DNA of 64,000 nucleotides from Odiellus spinosus (GCA_963920705.1 OY987232.1:1488001-1552000); one strand, 5' to 3'. Positions 38,430 through 52,580 are shown, counted from the first letter of the stretch. Made by a program: numbers and translations. The notes: generated by a model not told the origin, from the sequence alone.

Positions 38430-39555
38430 AAATTGGTGGATCTATACTTGGGAAATTTGTGAAACTATACATGGTAAATTTGTGAATCTATACTTGGGAA
38501 ATTTGTGAATCTATACTTGTGAAATTTGTGAATCTATACTTGGGAAATTTGTGAATCTATACTTGGAAATATGTGAATCTATACTTGGGAAATTTGTGAA
38601 TCTATGCATGGTAAATTTGTGAATCTATACTTGGGAAATTTGTGAATCTATACTTGGGAAATTTGTGAATCTATACTTGGGAAATTTGTGAATCTATACT
38701 TGGGAAATTTGTGAATCTATACTTGGGAAATTTGTGAATCTACACTTGGGAAATTTGTGAATCTAAACTTGGGAAATTGGTGGATCTATACTTGGGAAAT
38801 TTGTGAATCTATACTTGGGAAATTTGTGAATCTATACTTGGGAAATTGGTGGATCTATACTTGAGAAAATTGTGGATCTATACTTGGGAAATTGGTGGAT
38901 CTATACTAGGGAAATTTTTGAATCTATACTTGGGAAATATGTGAATCTATACTTGGGAAATTTGTGAATCTATACTTGGGAAATTTGAGAATCTATACTT
39001 GGGAAATTTTTGAATCTATACTTGTGAAATTTGTGAACCTATACTTGGGAAATATGTGAGTCCATACTTGGGAAATTTGTGAATCTATACATGGTAAATT
39101 TGTGATTCTATACTTGGGAAATTTGTGAATCTATACTTGGGAAATTTGTGAATCTAAACTTGGGAAATTGGTGGATCTATACTTGGGAAATTGGTGGATC
39201 TATACATGGGAAATTGTTGGATCTATATTTGGGAAATTGGTGGATCTATACTTGGGTAATTGGTGGATCTATACTTGGGAAATTTGTGAATCTATACTTG
39301 GGAAATTGGTGGATCTATACTTGGGAAATTGGTGGATCTATACTTGGGAAATTGGTGTATCTATACTTGGGAAATTGTTGGATCCATACTTGAGAAATTG
39401 TTGAATCTATACTTGGGAAATTAGTGAATCTATACTTGGGAAATTTGTGAATCTATACTTGGGAAATTTGTGAATCTATACTTGGGAAATTTGTGAATCT
39501 ACACTTGGGAAATTTGTGAATCTATACTTGGGAAATTTGTGAATCTATACTTGAG
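38430..39555 (+). repeat. Right-flank 1.1-kb HOR, copy 1
   Basis: Shares with the next copy a 22-bp unit TTGGAAATATG (38561 and 39687), a GAACC/GAGTC dimer whose next unit reads TCCATAC (39036 and 40116), and ACATGGTAAATTTGTGATTC. It includes a shortened module Q (39148-39420) without the TTGGCAAATTTCTGG unit. Confidence 0.75.
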
Positions 39556-40900
39556 AAATTTGTGAATCTAAACTTGGGAAATTGGTGGATCTATACTTGA
39601 GAAATTTGTGGATCTATACTTGGGAAATTGGTGGATCTATACTTGGGAAATTTGTGAATCTATACTTGGGAAATTTGTGAATCTATACTTGGAAATATGT
39701 GAATCTATACTTGGGAAATTTGTGAATCTATGCATGGTAAATTTGTGAATCTATACTTGAGAAATTTGTGAATCTATACTTGGGAAATTTGTGAATCTAT
39801 ACTTGGGAAATTTGTGAATCTATACTTGGGAAATTTGTGAATCTATACTTGGGAAATTTGTGAATCTACACTTGGGAAATTTGTGAATCTAAACTTGGGA
39901 AATTGGTGGATCTATACTTGGGAAATTTGTGAATCTATACTTGAGAAATTTGTGAATCTAAACTTGGGAAATTGGTGGATCTATACTTGAGAAAATTGTG
40001 GATCTATACTTGGGAAATATGTGAATCTATACTTGGGAAATTTGTGAATCTATACTTGGGAAATTTGAGAATCTATACTTGGGAAATTTGTGAATCTATA
40101 CTTGTGAAATTTGTGAACCTATACTTGGGAAATATGTGAGTCCATACTTGGGAAATTTGTGAATCTATACATGGTAAATTTGTGATTCTATACTTGGGAA
40201 ATTTGTGAATCTATACTTGTGAAATTTGTGAATCTATACTTGGGAAATTTGTGAATCTATACTTGGGAAATTTGTGAATCTATACTTGGGAAATTTGTGA
40301 ATCTATGCTTGGAAAATTTGTGAATCTAAACTTGGGAAATTGGTGGATCTATACTTGGGAAATTGGTGGATCTATACTTGGCAAATTTCTGGATCTATAC
40401 TTGGGAAATTGCTGGATCTATACTTGGGAAATTGGTGGATCTATACATGGGAAATTGTTGGATCTATATTTGGGAAATTGGTGGATCTATACTTGGGTAA
40501 TTGGTGAATCTATACTTGGGAAATTGGTGGATCTATACTTGGGAAATTGGTGTATCTATACTTGGGAAATTGTTGGATCTATACTTGAGAAATTGTTGGA
40601 TCTATACTTGGGAAATTAGTGAATCTATACTTGGGAAATTTGTGAATCTATACTTGGGAAATTTGTGAATCTATACTTGGGAAATTTGTGAATCTACACT
40701 TGGGAAATTTGTGAATCTATACTTGGGAAATTTGTGAATCTATACTTGAGAAATTTGTGAATCTAAACTTGGGAAATTGGTGGATCTATACTTGAGAAAT
40801 TTGTGGATCTATACTTGGGAAATTGGTGGATCTATACTTGGGAAATTTGTGAATCTATACTTGGGAAATATGTGAATCTATACTTGGGAAATTTGTGAAT
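39556..40900 (+). repeat. Right-flank 1.1-kb HOR, copy 2
   Basis: Second copy with the same private units. Its module Q (40305-40625) is fuller and includes TTGGCAAATTTCTGG at about 40379, so it is not simply a duplicate of the shortened module in copy 1. Confidence 0.75.
40308..40625 (+). repeat. B-rich module Q, copy in right flank
   Basis: TATGCTTGG, TCTAAACTT, TTGGCAAATTTCTGG, TATATTTGGG, CTTGGGTAATTGG, ATTGGTGTATC, CTTGAGAAATTG, AAATTAGTGAATC. This is closer to the module at 39148 in its second half and to 1065 in its first half. Confidence 0.75.
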
Positions 40901-41629
40901 CTATACATGGTAAATTTGTGAAACTACACTTGGGAAATTTGTGAATCTATACTTGGGAAATTTGTGAATCTATACTTGGGAAATTTGTGAATCTATACTT
41001 GGGAAATTTGTGAATCTATACTTGAGAAATTTGTGAATCTAAACTTGGGAAATTGCTGGATCTATACTTGGGAAATAGCTGGATCTATACTTGGGAAACT
41101 TGTGAATCTATACTTGGGAAATATGTGAATCTATACATGGTAAATTTGTGAATCTAATCTTGGGAAATTGGTGGATCTATACTTGGGAAATTGGTGGATC
41201 TATACTTGGGAAATTGCTGGATCTATACTTGGGAAATTTGTGAATCTATACATGGTAAATTTGTAAATCTATACTTGGGAAATTTGTGAATCTCTACTTG
41301 GGAAATTTGTGAATCTATACTTGTGAAATTTGTGAATCTATACTTGGGAAATTTGTGAATCTATACTTGGGAAATATGTGAATCTATACTTGGGAAATAT
41401 GTAAATCTATACTTGGGAAATTTGTGAATCTATACATGGTAAATTTGTGAATCTATACTTGGGAAATTTGTGAATCTATACTTGGGAAATTTGTGAATCT
41501 ATACTTGGGAAATTTGTGAATCTATACTTGGGAAATTTGTGAATCTATACTTGGGAAATTTATGAATCTATACTTGGGAAATTTGTGAATCTATGCTTGG
41601 GAAATTTGTGAATCTATACTTGGGAAATT
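40901..41629 (+). repeat. A-rich block resembling left HOR
   Basis: Contains GTGAAACTACACTT, TCTAATCTTGGG, GCTGG units and TACATGGTAAATTTGTAAATC in the same order as left-flank 6187-6520. This supports common ancestry of the two flanks. Confidence 0.65.
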
Positions 41630-42135
41630 TCTGAATCTATACTTGGGAAATTTGTGAATCTATACATGGTAAATTTTTAAATCTATACTTGGGAAATTTG
41701 TGAATCTATACATGGTAAATTTGTGAATCTATACTTGGGAAATTTTGAATCTATACTTGGGAAATTGGTGGATCTATACTTGGGAAATTTGTGAATCTAT
41801 ACTTGGGAAATTTGTGAATCTATACTTGGGAAATTTGAGAATCTATACTTGGGAAATTTGTGAATCTATACTTGTGAAATTTGTGAACCTATACTTGGGA
41901 AATATGTGAGTCTATACTTGGGAAATTTGTGAATCTATACATGGTAAATTTGTGAATCTATACTTGGGAAATTTGTGAATCTATACTTGTGAAATTTGTG
42001 AATCTATACTTGGGAAATTTGTGAATCTATACTTGGGAAATTTGTGAATCTATACTTGGGAAATTTGTGAATCTATACTTGTGAAATTTGTGAATCTATA
42101 CTTGGGAAATTTGTGAATCTAAATTTGGGAAATTT
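41630..42135 (+). repeat. 0.5-kb tandem HOR, copy 1
   Basis: Runs from TTTCTGAATC through AAATTTTTAAATC, AAATTTTGAATC (21 bp), TTTGAGAATC and the GAACC/GAGTC dimer (41886). The next copy starts 505 bp downstream. Confidence 0.75.
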
Positions 42136-42650
42136 CTGAATCTATACTTGGGAAATTTGTGAATCTATACATGGTAAATTTTTAAATCTATACTTGGGAA
42201 ATTTGTGAATCTATACATGGTAAATTTGTGAATCTATACTTGGGAAATTTTGAATCTATACTTGGGAAATTGGTGGATCTATACTTGGGAAATTTGTGAA
42301 TCTATACTTGGGAAATTTGTGAATCTATACTTGGGAAATTTGTGAATCTATACTTGGGAAATTTGAGAATCTATACTTGGGAAATTTGTGAATCTATACT
42401 TGTGAAATTTGTGAACCTATACTTGGGAAATATGTGAGTCTATACTTGGGAAATTTGTGAATCTATACATGGTAAATTTGTGAATCTATACTTGGGAAAT
42501 TTGTGAATCTATACTTGTGAAATTTGTGAATCTATACTTGGGAAATTTGTGAATCTATACTTGGGAAATTTGTGAATCTATACTTGTGAAATTTGTGAAT
42601 CTATACTTGGGAAATTTGTGAATCTAAACTTGGGAAATTGGTGGATCTAT
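42136..42650 (+). repeat. 0.5-kb tandem HOR, copy 2
   Basis: TTTCTGAATC at 42136, and the GAACC/GAGTC dimer at 42414, 528 bp after the first. A unit TCTAAATTTGGG lies at its start. It is also the left part of a segment found again near 59981. Confidence 0.75.
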
Positions 42651-43830
42651 ACTTGGGAAATTGCTGGATCTATACTTGGGAAATTTGTGAATCTATACAT
42701 GGTAAATTTGTAAATCTATACTTGGGAAATTTGTGAATCTATACTTGGGAAATTTGTGAATCTATACTTGTGAAATTTGTGAATCTATACTTGGGAAATT
42801 TGTGAATCTATACTTGGGATATATGTGAATCTATACTTGGGAAATTTGTGAATCTATACATGGTAAATTTGTGAATCTATACTTGGGAAATTTGTGAATC
42901 TATACTTGGGAAATTTATGAATCTATACTAGGGAAATTTGTGAATCTATACGTGGGAAATTTGTGAATCTATACTTGGGAAATTTGTGAATCTATACTTG
43001 GGAAATTTGTGAATCTATACTTGGGAAATTTGTGAATCTATACTTGAGAAATTTGTGAATCTAAACTTGGGAAATTGGTGGATCTATACTTGAGAAAATT
43101 GTGGATCTATACTTGGGAAATTGGTGGATCTATACTTGGGAAATTTATGAATCTATACTTGGGAAATATGTGAATCTATACTTGGGAAATTTGTGAATCT
43201 ATACTTGGGAAATTTGTGAATCTATACTTGGGAAATTTGAGAATCTATACTTGGGAAATTTTTGAATCTATACTTGTGAAATTTGTGAACCTATACTTGG
43301 GAAATATGTGAGTCTATACATGGTAAATTTGTGAATCTATACTTGGGAAATTTGTGAATCTATACTTGTGAATTTTTGAATCTATATTTGGGAAATTTGT
43401 GAATCTATACTTGGGAAATTTGTGAATCTATACTTGGGAAATTTGTGAATCTATGCTTGGGAAATTTGTGAATCTAAACTTGGGAAATTGGTGGATCTAT
43501 ACTTGGGAAATTGGTGGATCTATACTTGGGAAATTTGTGGATCTATACTTGGCAAATTTCTGGATCTATACTTGGGAAATTGCTGGATCTATACTTGGGA
43601 AATTGGTGGATCTATACTTGGGAAATTGTTGGATCTATATTTGGGAAATTGGTGGATCTATACTTGGGTAATTGGTGGATCTAAACTTGGGAAATTTGTG
43701 AATCTATACTTGGGAAATTGGTGGATCTATACTTGGGAAATTGTTGGATCTATACTTGAGAAATTGTTGGATCTATACTTGGGAAATTATTGAATCTATA
43801 CTTGGGAAATTTGTGAATCTATACTTGGGA
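42651..43830 (+). repeat. Right-flank 1.45-kb HOR, copy 1
   Basis: From the GCTGG/ACATGGTAAA/GTAAATC units through a CTTGGGATATATG unit, TACGTGGGAAA, CTTGAGAAAATTG and a GAACC/GAGTC dimer (43288) to module Q (43453). It is repeated with 1449-1494 bp spacing at 43831-45245, and at 60440-61600 at a constant offset of 17799. Confidence 0.8.
43453..43800 (+). repeat. B-rich module Q in right-flank HOR copy 1
   Basis: Near-identical to module Q at 9961 but missing two B units before CTTGAGAAATTG. TTGGCAAATTTCTGG lies near 43551. Confidence 0.8.
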
Positions 43831-45245
43831 AATTTGTGAATCTATACTTGGGAAATTTGAGAATCTATACTTGGGAAATTTGTGAATCTATACTTGTGAA
43901 ATTTGTGAACCTATACTTGGGAAATATGTGAGTCTATACTTGGGAAATTTGTGAATCTATACATGGTAAATTTGTGAATCTATACTTGGGAAATTTGTGA
44001 ATCTATACTTGTGAAATTTGTGAATCTATACTTGGGAAATTTGTGAATCTATACTTGGGAAATTTGTGAATCTATACTTGTGAAATTTGTGAATCTATAC
44101 TTGGGAAATTTGTGAATCTAAACTTGGGAAATTGGTGGATCTATACTTGGGAAATTGCTGGATCTATACTTGGGAAATTTGTGAATCTATACATGGTAAA
44201 TTTGTAAATCTATACTTGGGAAATTTGTGAATCTATACTTGGGAAATTTGTGAATCTATACTTGGGAAATTTGTGAATCTATACTTGGGATATATGTGAA
44301 TCTATACTTGGGATATATGTGAATCTATACTTGGGAAATTTGTGAATCTATACATGGTAAATTTGTGAATCTATACTTGGGAAATTTGTGAATCTATACT
44401 TGGGAAATTTGTGAATCTATACTTGGGAAATTTGTGAATCTATACGTGGGAAATTTGTGAATCTATACTTAGGAAATTTGTGAATCTATACTTGGGAAAT
44501 TGGTGGATCTATACTTGGGAAATTTGTGAATCTATACTTGGGAAATTTGTGAATCTATACTTGAAAAATTTGTGAATCTAAACTTGGGAAATTGGTGGAT
44601 CTATACTTGAGAAAATAATGGATCTATACTTGGGAAATTGGTGGATCTATACTTGGGAAATTTATGAATCTATACTTGGGAAATTTGTGAATCTATACTT
44701 GGGAAATTTGTGAATCTATACTTGGGAAATTTGAGAATCTATACTTGGGAAATTTTTGAATCTATACTTGTGAAATTTGTGAACCTATACTTGGGAAATA
44801 TGTGAGTCTATACATGGTAAATTTGTGAATCTATATTTGGGAAATTTGTGAATCTATACTTGGGAAATTTGTGAATCTATACTTGGGAAATTTGTGAATC
44901 TATGCTTGGGAAATTTGTGAATCTAAACTTGGGAAATTGGTGGATCTATACTTGGGAAATTGGTGGATCTATACTTGGGAAATTTGTGGATCTATACTTG
45001 GCAAATTTCTGGATCTATACTTGGGAAATTGCTGGATCTATACTTGGGAAATTGGTGGCTCTATACTTGGGAAATTGTTGGCTCTATATTTGGGAAATTG
45101 GTGGATCTATACTTGTGTAATTGGTGGATCTATACTTGGGAAATTTGTGAATCTATACTTGGGAAATTGGTGGATCTATACTTGGGAAATTGTTGGATCT
45201 ATACTTGAGAAATTGTTGGATCTATACTTGGGAAATTATTGAATC
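43831..45245 (+). repeat. Right-flank 1.45-kb HOR, copy 2
   Basis: GAACC/GAGTC dimers at 43908 and 44782 are 874 bp apart (38 monomers), the same spacing as 42414 to 43288 and 60213 to 61087. Module Q at 44902 is 1449 bp (63 monomers) after 43453. Private changes include GGTGGCTCTATAC and TTGTTGGCTCTATA near 45056-45087, and CTTGTGTAATTGG. Confidence 0.8.
44902..45245 (+). repeat. B-rich module Q in right-flank HOR copy 2
   Basis: Same order as 43453-43800. In two adjacent units GGATC is changed to GGCTC, which removes the GATC site. TTGGCAAATTTCTGG lies near 45000. Confidence 0.8.
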
Positions 45246-45590
45246 TATACTTGGGAAATTTGTGAATCTATACTTGGGAAATTTGTGAATCTATACTTGG
45301 GAAATTTGTGAATCTACACTTGGGAAATTTGTGAATCTATACTTGAGAAATTTGTGAATCTAAACTTGGGAAATTGGTGGATCTATACTTGAGAAATTTG
45401 TGGATCTATACTTGGGAAATTGGTGGATCTATACTTGGGAAATTTGTGAATCTAAACTTGGGAAATTGGTAGATCTATACTTGGGAAATTGCTGGATCTA
45501 TACTTGGGAAATTTGTGAATCTATACATGGTAAATTTGTAAATCTATACTTGGGAAATTTGTGAATCTATACTTGGGAAATTTGTGAATC
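45246..45590 (+). repeat. Short link of A/B units
   Basis: TCTACACTT, CTTGAGAAA, TCTAAACTT and a single AATTGGTAGATC (about 45470), a unit otherwise typical of the core. Then GCTGG and the ACATGGTAAA/GTAAATC pair. Confidence 0.65.
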
Positions 45591-47477
45591 TATACATGTG
45601 AAATTTGTGAATCTATACTTGTGAAATTTTTGAATCTATATTTGGGAAATTTGTGAATCTATACTTGGGAAATTTGTGAATCTATACTTGGGAAATTTGT
45701 GAATCTATGCTTGGGAAATTTGTGAATCTAAACTTGGGAAATTTGTGAATCTATACTTGGGAAATTTGTGAATCTATACTTGTGAAATTTGTGAATCTAT
45801 ACTTGGGAAATTTGTGAATCTATACTTGGTAAATTTGTGAATCTATACTTGTGAAATTTGTGAAACTACACTTGGGAAATTGGTGGATCTATACTTGAGA
45901 AATTTGTGGATCTATACTTGGGAAATTGGTGGATCTATACTTGGGAAATTTGTGAATCTATACTTGGGAAATATGTGAATCTATACTTGGGAAATTTGTG
46001 AATCTATACATGGTAAATTTGTGAATCTATACTTGTGAAATTTGTGAAACTACACTTGGGAAATTTGTGAATCTATACTTGGGAAATTTGTGAATCTATA
46101 CTTGGGAAATTTGTGAATCTATACTTGGGAAATTTGAGAATCTATACTTGGGAAATTTGAAAAATCTAAACTTGGGAAATTTGTGAATCTATACTTGGGA
46201 AATATGTGAATCTAAACTTGGGAAATTGGTGGATCTATACTTGGGAAATTGCTGGATCTATACTTGAGAAATTGTTGGATCTATACTTGGGAAATTATTG
46301 AATCTATACTTGGGAAATTTGTGAATCTATACTTGGGAAATTTGTGAATCTATACTTGGGAAATTTGTGAATCTACACTTGGGAAATTTGTGAATCTATA
46401 CTTGAGAAATTTGTGAATCTAAACTTGGGAAATTGGTGGATCTATACTTGAGAAATTTGTGGATCTATACTTGGGAAATTGGTGGATCTATACTTGGGAA
46501 ATTTGTGAATCTATACTTGGGAAATATGTGAATCTATACTTGGGAAATTTGTGAATCTATACATGGTAAATTTGTGAATCTATACTTGTGAAATTTGTGA
46601 AACTACACTTGGGAAATTTGTGAATCTATACTTGGGAAATTTGTGAATCTATACTTGGGAAATTTGTGAATCTATACTTGGGAAATTTGAGAATCTATAC
46701 TTGGGAAATTTGTGAATCTAAACTTGGGAAATTTGTGAATCTATACTTGGGAAATTTGTGAATCTATACTTGGGAAATTGATGGATCTATACTAGGGAAA
46801 TTTGTGAATCTATACTTGGAAAATTTGTGAATCTATACTTGAGAAATTTGTGAATCTAAACTTGGGAAATTGGTGGATCTATACTTGAGAAAATTGTGGA
46901 TCTATACTTGGGAAATTTGTGAATCTATACTTGGGAAATATGTGAATCTATACTTGGGAAATTTGTGAATCTATACTTGGGAAATTTGTGAATCTATACT
47001 TGGGAAATTTGAGAATCTATACTTGGGAAATTTGTGAATCTATACTTGTGAAATTTGTGAACCTATACTTGGGAAATATGTGAGTCTATACATGGTAAAT
47101 TAGTGAATCTATACTTGGGAAATTTGTGAATCTATACTTGTGAAATTTTTGAATCTATATTTGGGAAATTTGTGAATCTATACTTGGGAAATTTGTGAAT
47201 CTATACTTGGGAAATTTGTGAATCTATGCTTGGGAAATTTGTGAATCTAAACTTGGGAAATTTGTGAATCTATACTTGGGAAATTTGTGAATCTATACTT
47301 GTGAAATTTGTGAATCTATACTTGGGAAATTTGTGAATCTAAACTTGGGAAATTGGTGGATCTATACTTGGGAAATTGCTGGATCTATACTTGGGAAATT
47401 TGTGAATCTATACATGGTAAATTTGTAAATCTATACTTGGGAAATTTGTGAATCTATACTTGGGAAATTTGTGAATC
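45591..47477 (+). repeat. Right-flank 1.9-kb HOR, unit 1
   Basis: Delimited by TATACATGTGAAA at 45591 and 47478 (1887 bp: 82 monomers plus 1). The extra base comes from a 24-bp unit, GAAATTTGAAAAATC (46156). It contains TATATTTGGG, GTGAAACTACACTT, and a GAACC/GAGTC dimer at 47060. Confidence 0.8.
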
Positions 47478-49525
47478 TATACATGTGAAATTTGTGAATC
47501 TATACTTGTGAAATTTTTGAATCTATATTTGGGAAATTTGTGAATCTATACTTGGGAAATTTGTGAATCTATACTTGGGAAATTTGTGAATCTATGCTTG
47601 GGAAATTTGTGAATCTAAACTTGGGAAATTTGTGAATCTATACTTGGGAAATTTGTGAATCTATACTTGTGAAATTTGTGAATCTATACTTGGGAAATTT
47701 GTGAATCTATACTTGGTAAATTTGTGAATCTATACTTGTGAAATTTGTGAAACTACACTTGGGAAATTGGTGGATCTATACTTGAGAAATTTGTGGATCT
47801 ATACTTGGGAAATTGGTGGATCTATACTTGGGAAATTTGTGAATCTATACTTGGGAAATATGTGAATCTATACTTGGGAAATTTGTGAATCTATACATGG
47901 TAAATTTGTGAATCTATACTTGTGAAATTTGTGAAACTACACTTGGGAAATTTGTGAATCTATACTTGGGAAATTTGTGAATCTATACTTGGGAAATTTG
48001 TGAATCTATACTTGGGAAATTTGAGAATCTATACTTGGGAAATTTGAAAAATCTAAACTTGGGAAATTTGTGAATCTATACTTGGGAAATATGTGAATCT
48101 AAACTTGGGAAATTGGTGGATCTATACTTGGGAAATTGCTGGATCTATACTTGAGAAATTGTTGGATCTATACTTGGGAAATTATTGAATCTATACTTGG
48201 GAAATTTGTGAATCTATACTTGGGAAATTTGTGAATCTATACTTGGGAAATTTGTGAATCTACACTTGGGAAATTTGTGAATCTATACTTGAGAAATTTG
48301 TGAATCTAAACTTGGGAAATTGGTGGATCTATACTTGAGAAATTTGTGGATCTATACTTGGGAAATTGGTGGATCTATACTTGGGAAATTTGTGAATCTA
48401 TACTTGGGAAATATGTGAATCTATACTTGGGAAATTTGTGAATCTATACATGGTAAATTTGTGAATCTATACTTGTGAAATTTGTGAAACTACACTTGGG
48501 AAATTTGTGAATCTATACTTGGGAAATTTGTGAATCTATACTTGGGAAATTTGTGAATCTATACTTGGGAAATTTGAGAATCTATACTTGGGAAATTTGT
48601 GAATCTAAACTTGGGAAATTTGTGAATCTATACTTGGGAAATATGTGAATCTAAACTTGGGAAATTGGTGGATCTATACTTGGGAAATTGCTGGATCTAT
48701 ACTTGGGAAATTTGTGAATCTATACATGGTAAATTTGTAAATCTATACTTGGGAAATTTGTGAATCTATACTTGGGAAATTTCTGAATCTATACTTGGGA
48801 AATTTGTGAATCTATACTTGGGAAATTGATGGATCTATACTAGGGAAATTTGTGAATCTATACTTGGAAAATTTGTGAATCTATACTTGAGAAATTTGTG
48901 AATCTAAACTTGGGAAATTGGTGGATCTATACTTGAGAAAATTGTGGATCTATACTTGGGAAATTTGTGAATCTATACTTGGGAAATATGTGAATCTATA
49001 CTTGGGAAATTTGTGAATCTATACTTGGGAAATTTGTGAATCTATACTTGGGAAATTTGAGAATCTATACTTGGGAAATTTGTGAATCTATACTTGTGAA
49101 ATTTGTGAACCTATACTTGGGAAATATGTGAGTCTATACATGGTAAATTAGTGAATCTATACTTGGGAAATTTGTGAATCTATACTTGTGAAATTTTTGA
49201 ATCTATATTTGGGAAATTTGTGAATCTATACTTGGGAAATTTGTGAATCTATACTTGGGAAATTTGTGAATCTATGCTTGGGAAATTTGTGAATCTAAAC
49301 TTGGGAAATTTGTGAATCTATACTTGGGAAATTTGTGAATCTATACTTGTGAAATTTGTGAATCTATACTTGGGAAATTTGTGAATCTAAACTTGGGAAA
49401 TTGGTGGATCTATACTTGGGAAATTGCTGGATCTATACTTGGGAAATTTGTGAATCTATACATGGTAAATTTGTAAATCTATACTTGGGAAATTTGTGAA
49501 TCTATACTTGGGAAATTTGTGAATC
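47478..49525 (+). repeat. Right-flank 1.9-kb HOR, unit 2
   Basis: 2048 bp (89 monomers plus 1). The 24-bp unit GAAATTTGAAAAATC recurs at 48043. Its latter part adds a repeated GTGAAACTACACTT block and the dimer at 49108. Confidence 0.8.
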
Positions 49526-51411
49526 TATACATGTGAAATTTGTGAATCTATACTTGTGAAATTTTTGAATCTATATTTGGGAAATTTGTGAATCTATACT
49601 TGGGAAATTTGTGAATCTATACTTGGGAAATTTGTGAATCTATGCTTGGGAAATTTGTGAATCTAAACTTGGGAAATTTGTGAATCTATACTTGGGAAAT
49701 TTGTGAATCTATACTTGTGAAATTTGTGAATCTATACTTGGGAAATTTGTGAATCTAAACTTGGGAAATTGGTGGATCTATACTTGGGAAATTGCTGGAT
49801 CTATACTTGGGAAATTTGTGAATCTATACATGGTAAATTTGTAAATCTATACTTGGGAAATTTGTGAATCTATACTTGGGAAATTTGTGAATCTATACTT
49901 GTGAAATTTGTGAATCTATACTTGGGAAATTTGTGAATCTATACTTGGGAAATTTGTGAATCTATACTTGGGAAATTTGTGAATCTATACTTGGGAAATT
50001 TGTGAATCTATACTTGGGAAATTTGTGAATCTATACTTGGGAAATTTGAGAATCTATACTTGGGAAATTTGTGAATCTAAACTTGGGAAATTTGTGAATC
50101 TATACTTGGGAAATATGTGAATCTAAACTTGGGAAATTGGTGGATCTATACTTGGGAAATTGCTGGATCTATACTTGGGAAATTTGTGAATCTATACATG
50201 GTAAATTTGTAAATCTATACTTGGGAAATTTGTGAATCTATACTTGGGAAATTTGTGAATCTATACTTGTGAAATTTGTGAATCTATACTTGGGAAATTT
50301 GTGAATCTATTCTTGGGAAATATGTGAATCTATACTTGGGAAATTTGTGAATCTATACTTGGTAAATTTGTGAATCTATACTTGGGAAATTTGTGAATCT
50401 ATACCTGGGAAATTTGTGAATCTATACTTGGGAAATTTGTGAATCTATACTTGGGAAATTTGTGAATCTATACTTGGGAAATTTGTGAATCTATACTTGG
50501 GAAATTTGTGAATCTATACTTGGGAAATTTGTGAATCTATACTTGGGAAATTGGTGGATCTATACTAGGGAAATTTGTGAATCTATACTTGGAAAATTTG
50601 TGAATCTATACTTGAGAAATTTGTGAATCTAAACTTGGGAAATTTGTGAATCTATACTTGAGAAAATTGTGGATCTATACTTGGGAAATTTGTGAATCTA
50701 AACTTGGGAAATATGTGAATCTAAACTTGGGAAATTGGTGGATCTATACTTGGGAAATTGCTGGATCTATACTTGGGAAATTTGTGAATCTATACATGGT
50801 AAATTTGTAAATCTATACTTGGGAAATTTGTGAATCTATACTTGGGAAATTTGTGAATCTATACTTGTGAAATTTGTGAATCTATACTTGGGAAATTTGT
50901 GAATCTATTCTTGGGAAATATGTGAATCTATACTTGGGAAATTTGTGAATCTATACTTGGTAAATTTGTGAATCTATACTTGGGAAATTTGTGAATCTAT
51001 ACCTGGGAAATTTGTGAATCTATACTTGGGAAATTTGTGAATCTATACTTGGGAAATTTGTGAATCTATACTTGGGAAATTTGTGAATCTATACTTGGGA
51101 AATTTGTGAATCTATACTTGGGAAATTTGTGAATCTATACTTGGGAAATTGGTGGATCTATACTAGGGAAATTTGTGAATCTATACTTGGAAAATTTGTG
51201 AATCTATACTTGAGAAATTTGTGAATCTAAACTTGGGAAATTTGTGAATCTATACTTGTGAAATTTGTGAATCTATACTTGGGAAATTGGTGGATCTATA
51301 CTTGGGAAATTGCTGGATCTATACTTGGGAAATTTGTGAATCTATACATGGTAAATTTGTAAATCTATACTTGGGAAATTTGTGAATCTATACTTGGGAA
51401 ATTTGTGAATC
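49526..51411 (+). repeat. Right-flank 1.9-kb HOR, unit 3
   Basis: 1886 bp, exactly 82 monomers. The 24-bp unit is absent. It has an internal 598-bp (26-monomer) tandem duplication, seen from GAATCTATTCTTGGG at 50311 and 50909. Confidence 0.8.
50100..51295 (+). repeat. 598-bp internal tandem duplication
   Basis: Two copies, about 50100-50697 and 50698-51295. Shared units include TCTATTCTTGGG (50311, 50909), CTTGGTAAATTTG, TACCTGGGAAATTTG, TATACTAGGGAAA and CTTGAGAAA. Related single copies lie near 52198 and 53739. Confidence 0.75.
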
Positions 51412-52580
51412 TATACATGTGAAATTTGTGAATCTATACTTGTGAAATTTTTGAATCTATATTTGGGAAATTTGTGAATCTATACTTGGGAAATTTGTGA
51501 ATCTATACTTGGGAAATTTGTGAATCTATGCTTGGGAAATTTGTGAATCTAAACTTGGGAAATTTGTGAATCTATACTTGGGAAATTTGTGAATCTATAC
51601 TTGTGAAATTTGTGAATCTATACTTGGGAAATTTGTGAATCTAAACTTGGGAAATTGGTGGATCTATACTTGGGAAATTGCTGGATCTATACTTGGGAAA
51701 TTTGTGAATCTATACATGGTAAATTTGTAAATCTATACTTGGGAAATTTATGAATCTATACTTGGGAAATTTGTGAATCTATACTTGTGAAATTTGTGAA
51801 TCTATACTTGGGAAATTTGTGAATCTATACTTGGGAAATTTGTGAATCTATACTTGGGAAATTTGTGAATCTATACTTGGGAAATTTGTGAATCTATACT
51901 TGGGAAATTTGTGAATCTATACTTGGGAAATTTGAGAATCTATACTTGGGAAATTTGTGAATCTAAACTTGGGAAATTTGTGAATCTATACTTGGGAAAT
52001 ATGTGAATCTAAACTTGGGAAATTGGTGGATCTATACTTGGGAAATTGCTGGATCTATACTTGGGAAATTTGTGAATCTATACATGGTAAATTTGTAAAT
52101 CTATACTTGGGAAATTTGTGAATCTATACTTGGGAAATTTGTGAATCTATACTTGTGAAATTTGTGAATCTATACTTGGGAAATTTGTGAATCTATTCTT
52201 GGGAAATATGTGAATCTATACTTGGGAAATTTGTGAATCTATACTTGGGAAATTTGTGAATCTATACTTGGGAAATTTGTGAATCTATACTTGGGAAATT
52301 TGTGAATCTATACTTGGGAAATTTGTGAATCTATACTTGGGAAATTGGTGGATCTATACTAGGGAAATTTGTGAATCTACACTTGGAAAATTTGTGAATC
52401 TATACTTGAGAAATTTGTGAATCTTAACTTGGGAAATTGGTGGATCTATACTTGAGAAAATTGTGGATCTATACTTGGGAAATTTGTGAATCTATACTTG
52501 GGAAATTTGTGAATCTATACTTGGGAAATTTGAGAATCTATACTTGGGAAATTTGTGAATCTATACTTGTGAAATTTGTG
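51412..52580 (+). repeat. Right-flank 1.9-kb HOR, unit 4 (partial)
   Basis: Begins with TATACATGTGAAA at 51412 and follows the same order through TTTGAGAATC, TCTATTCTTGGG (52198) and TATACTAGGGAAA. It then passes into the dimer-marked block at 52581. Confidence 0.7.
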
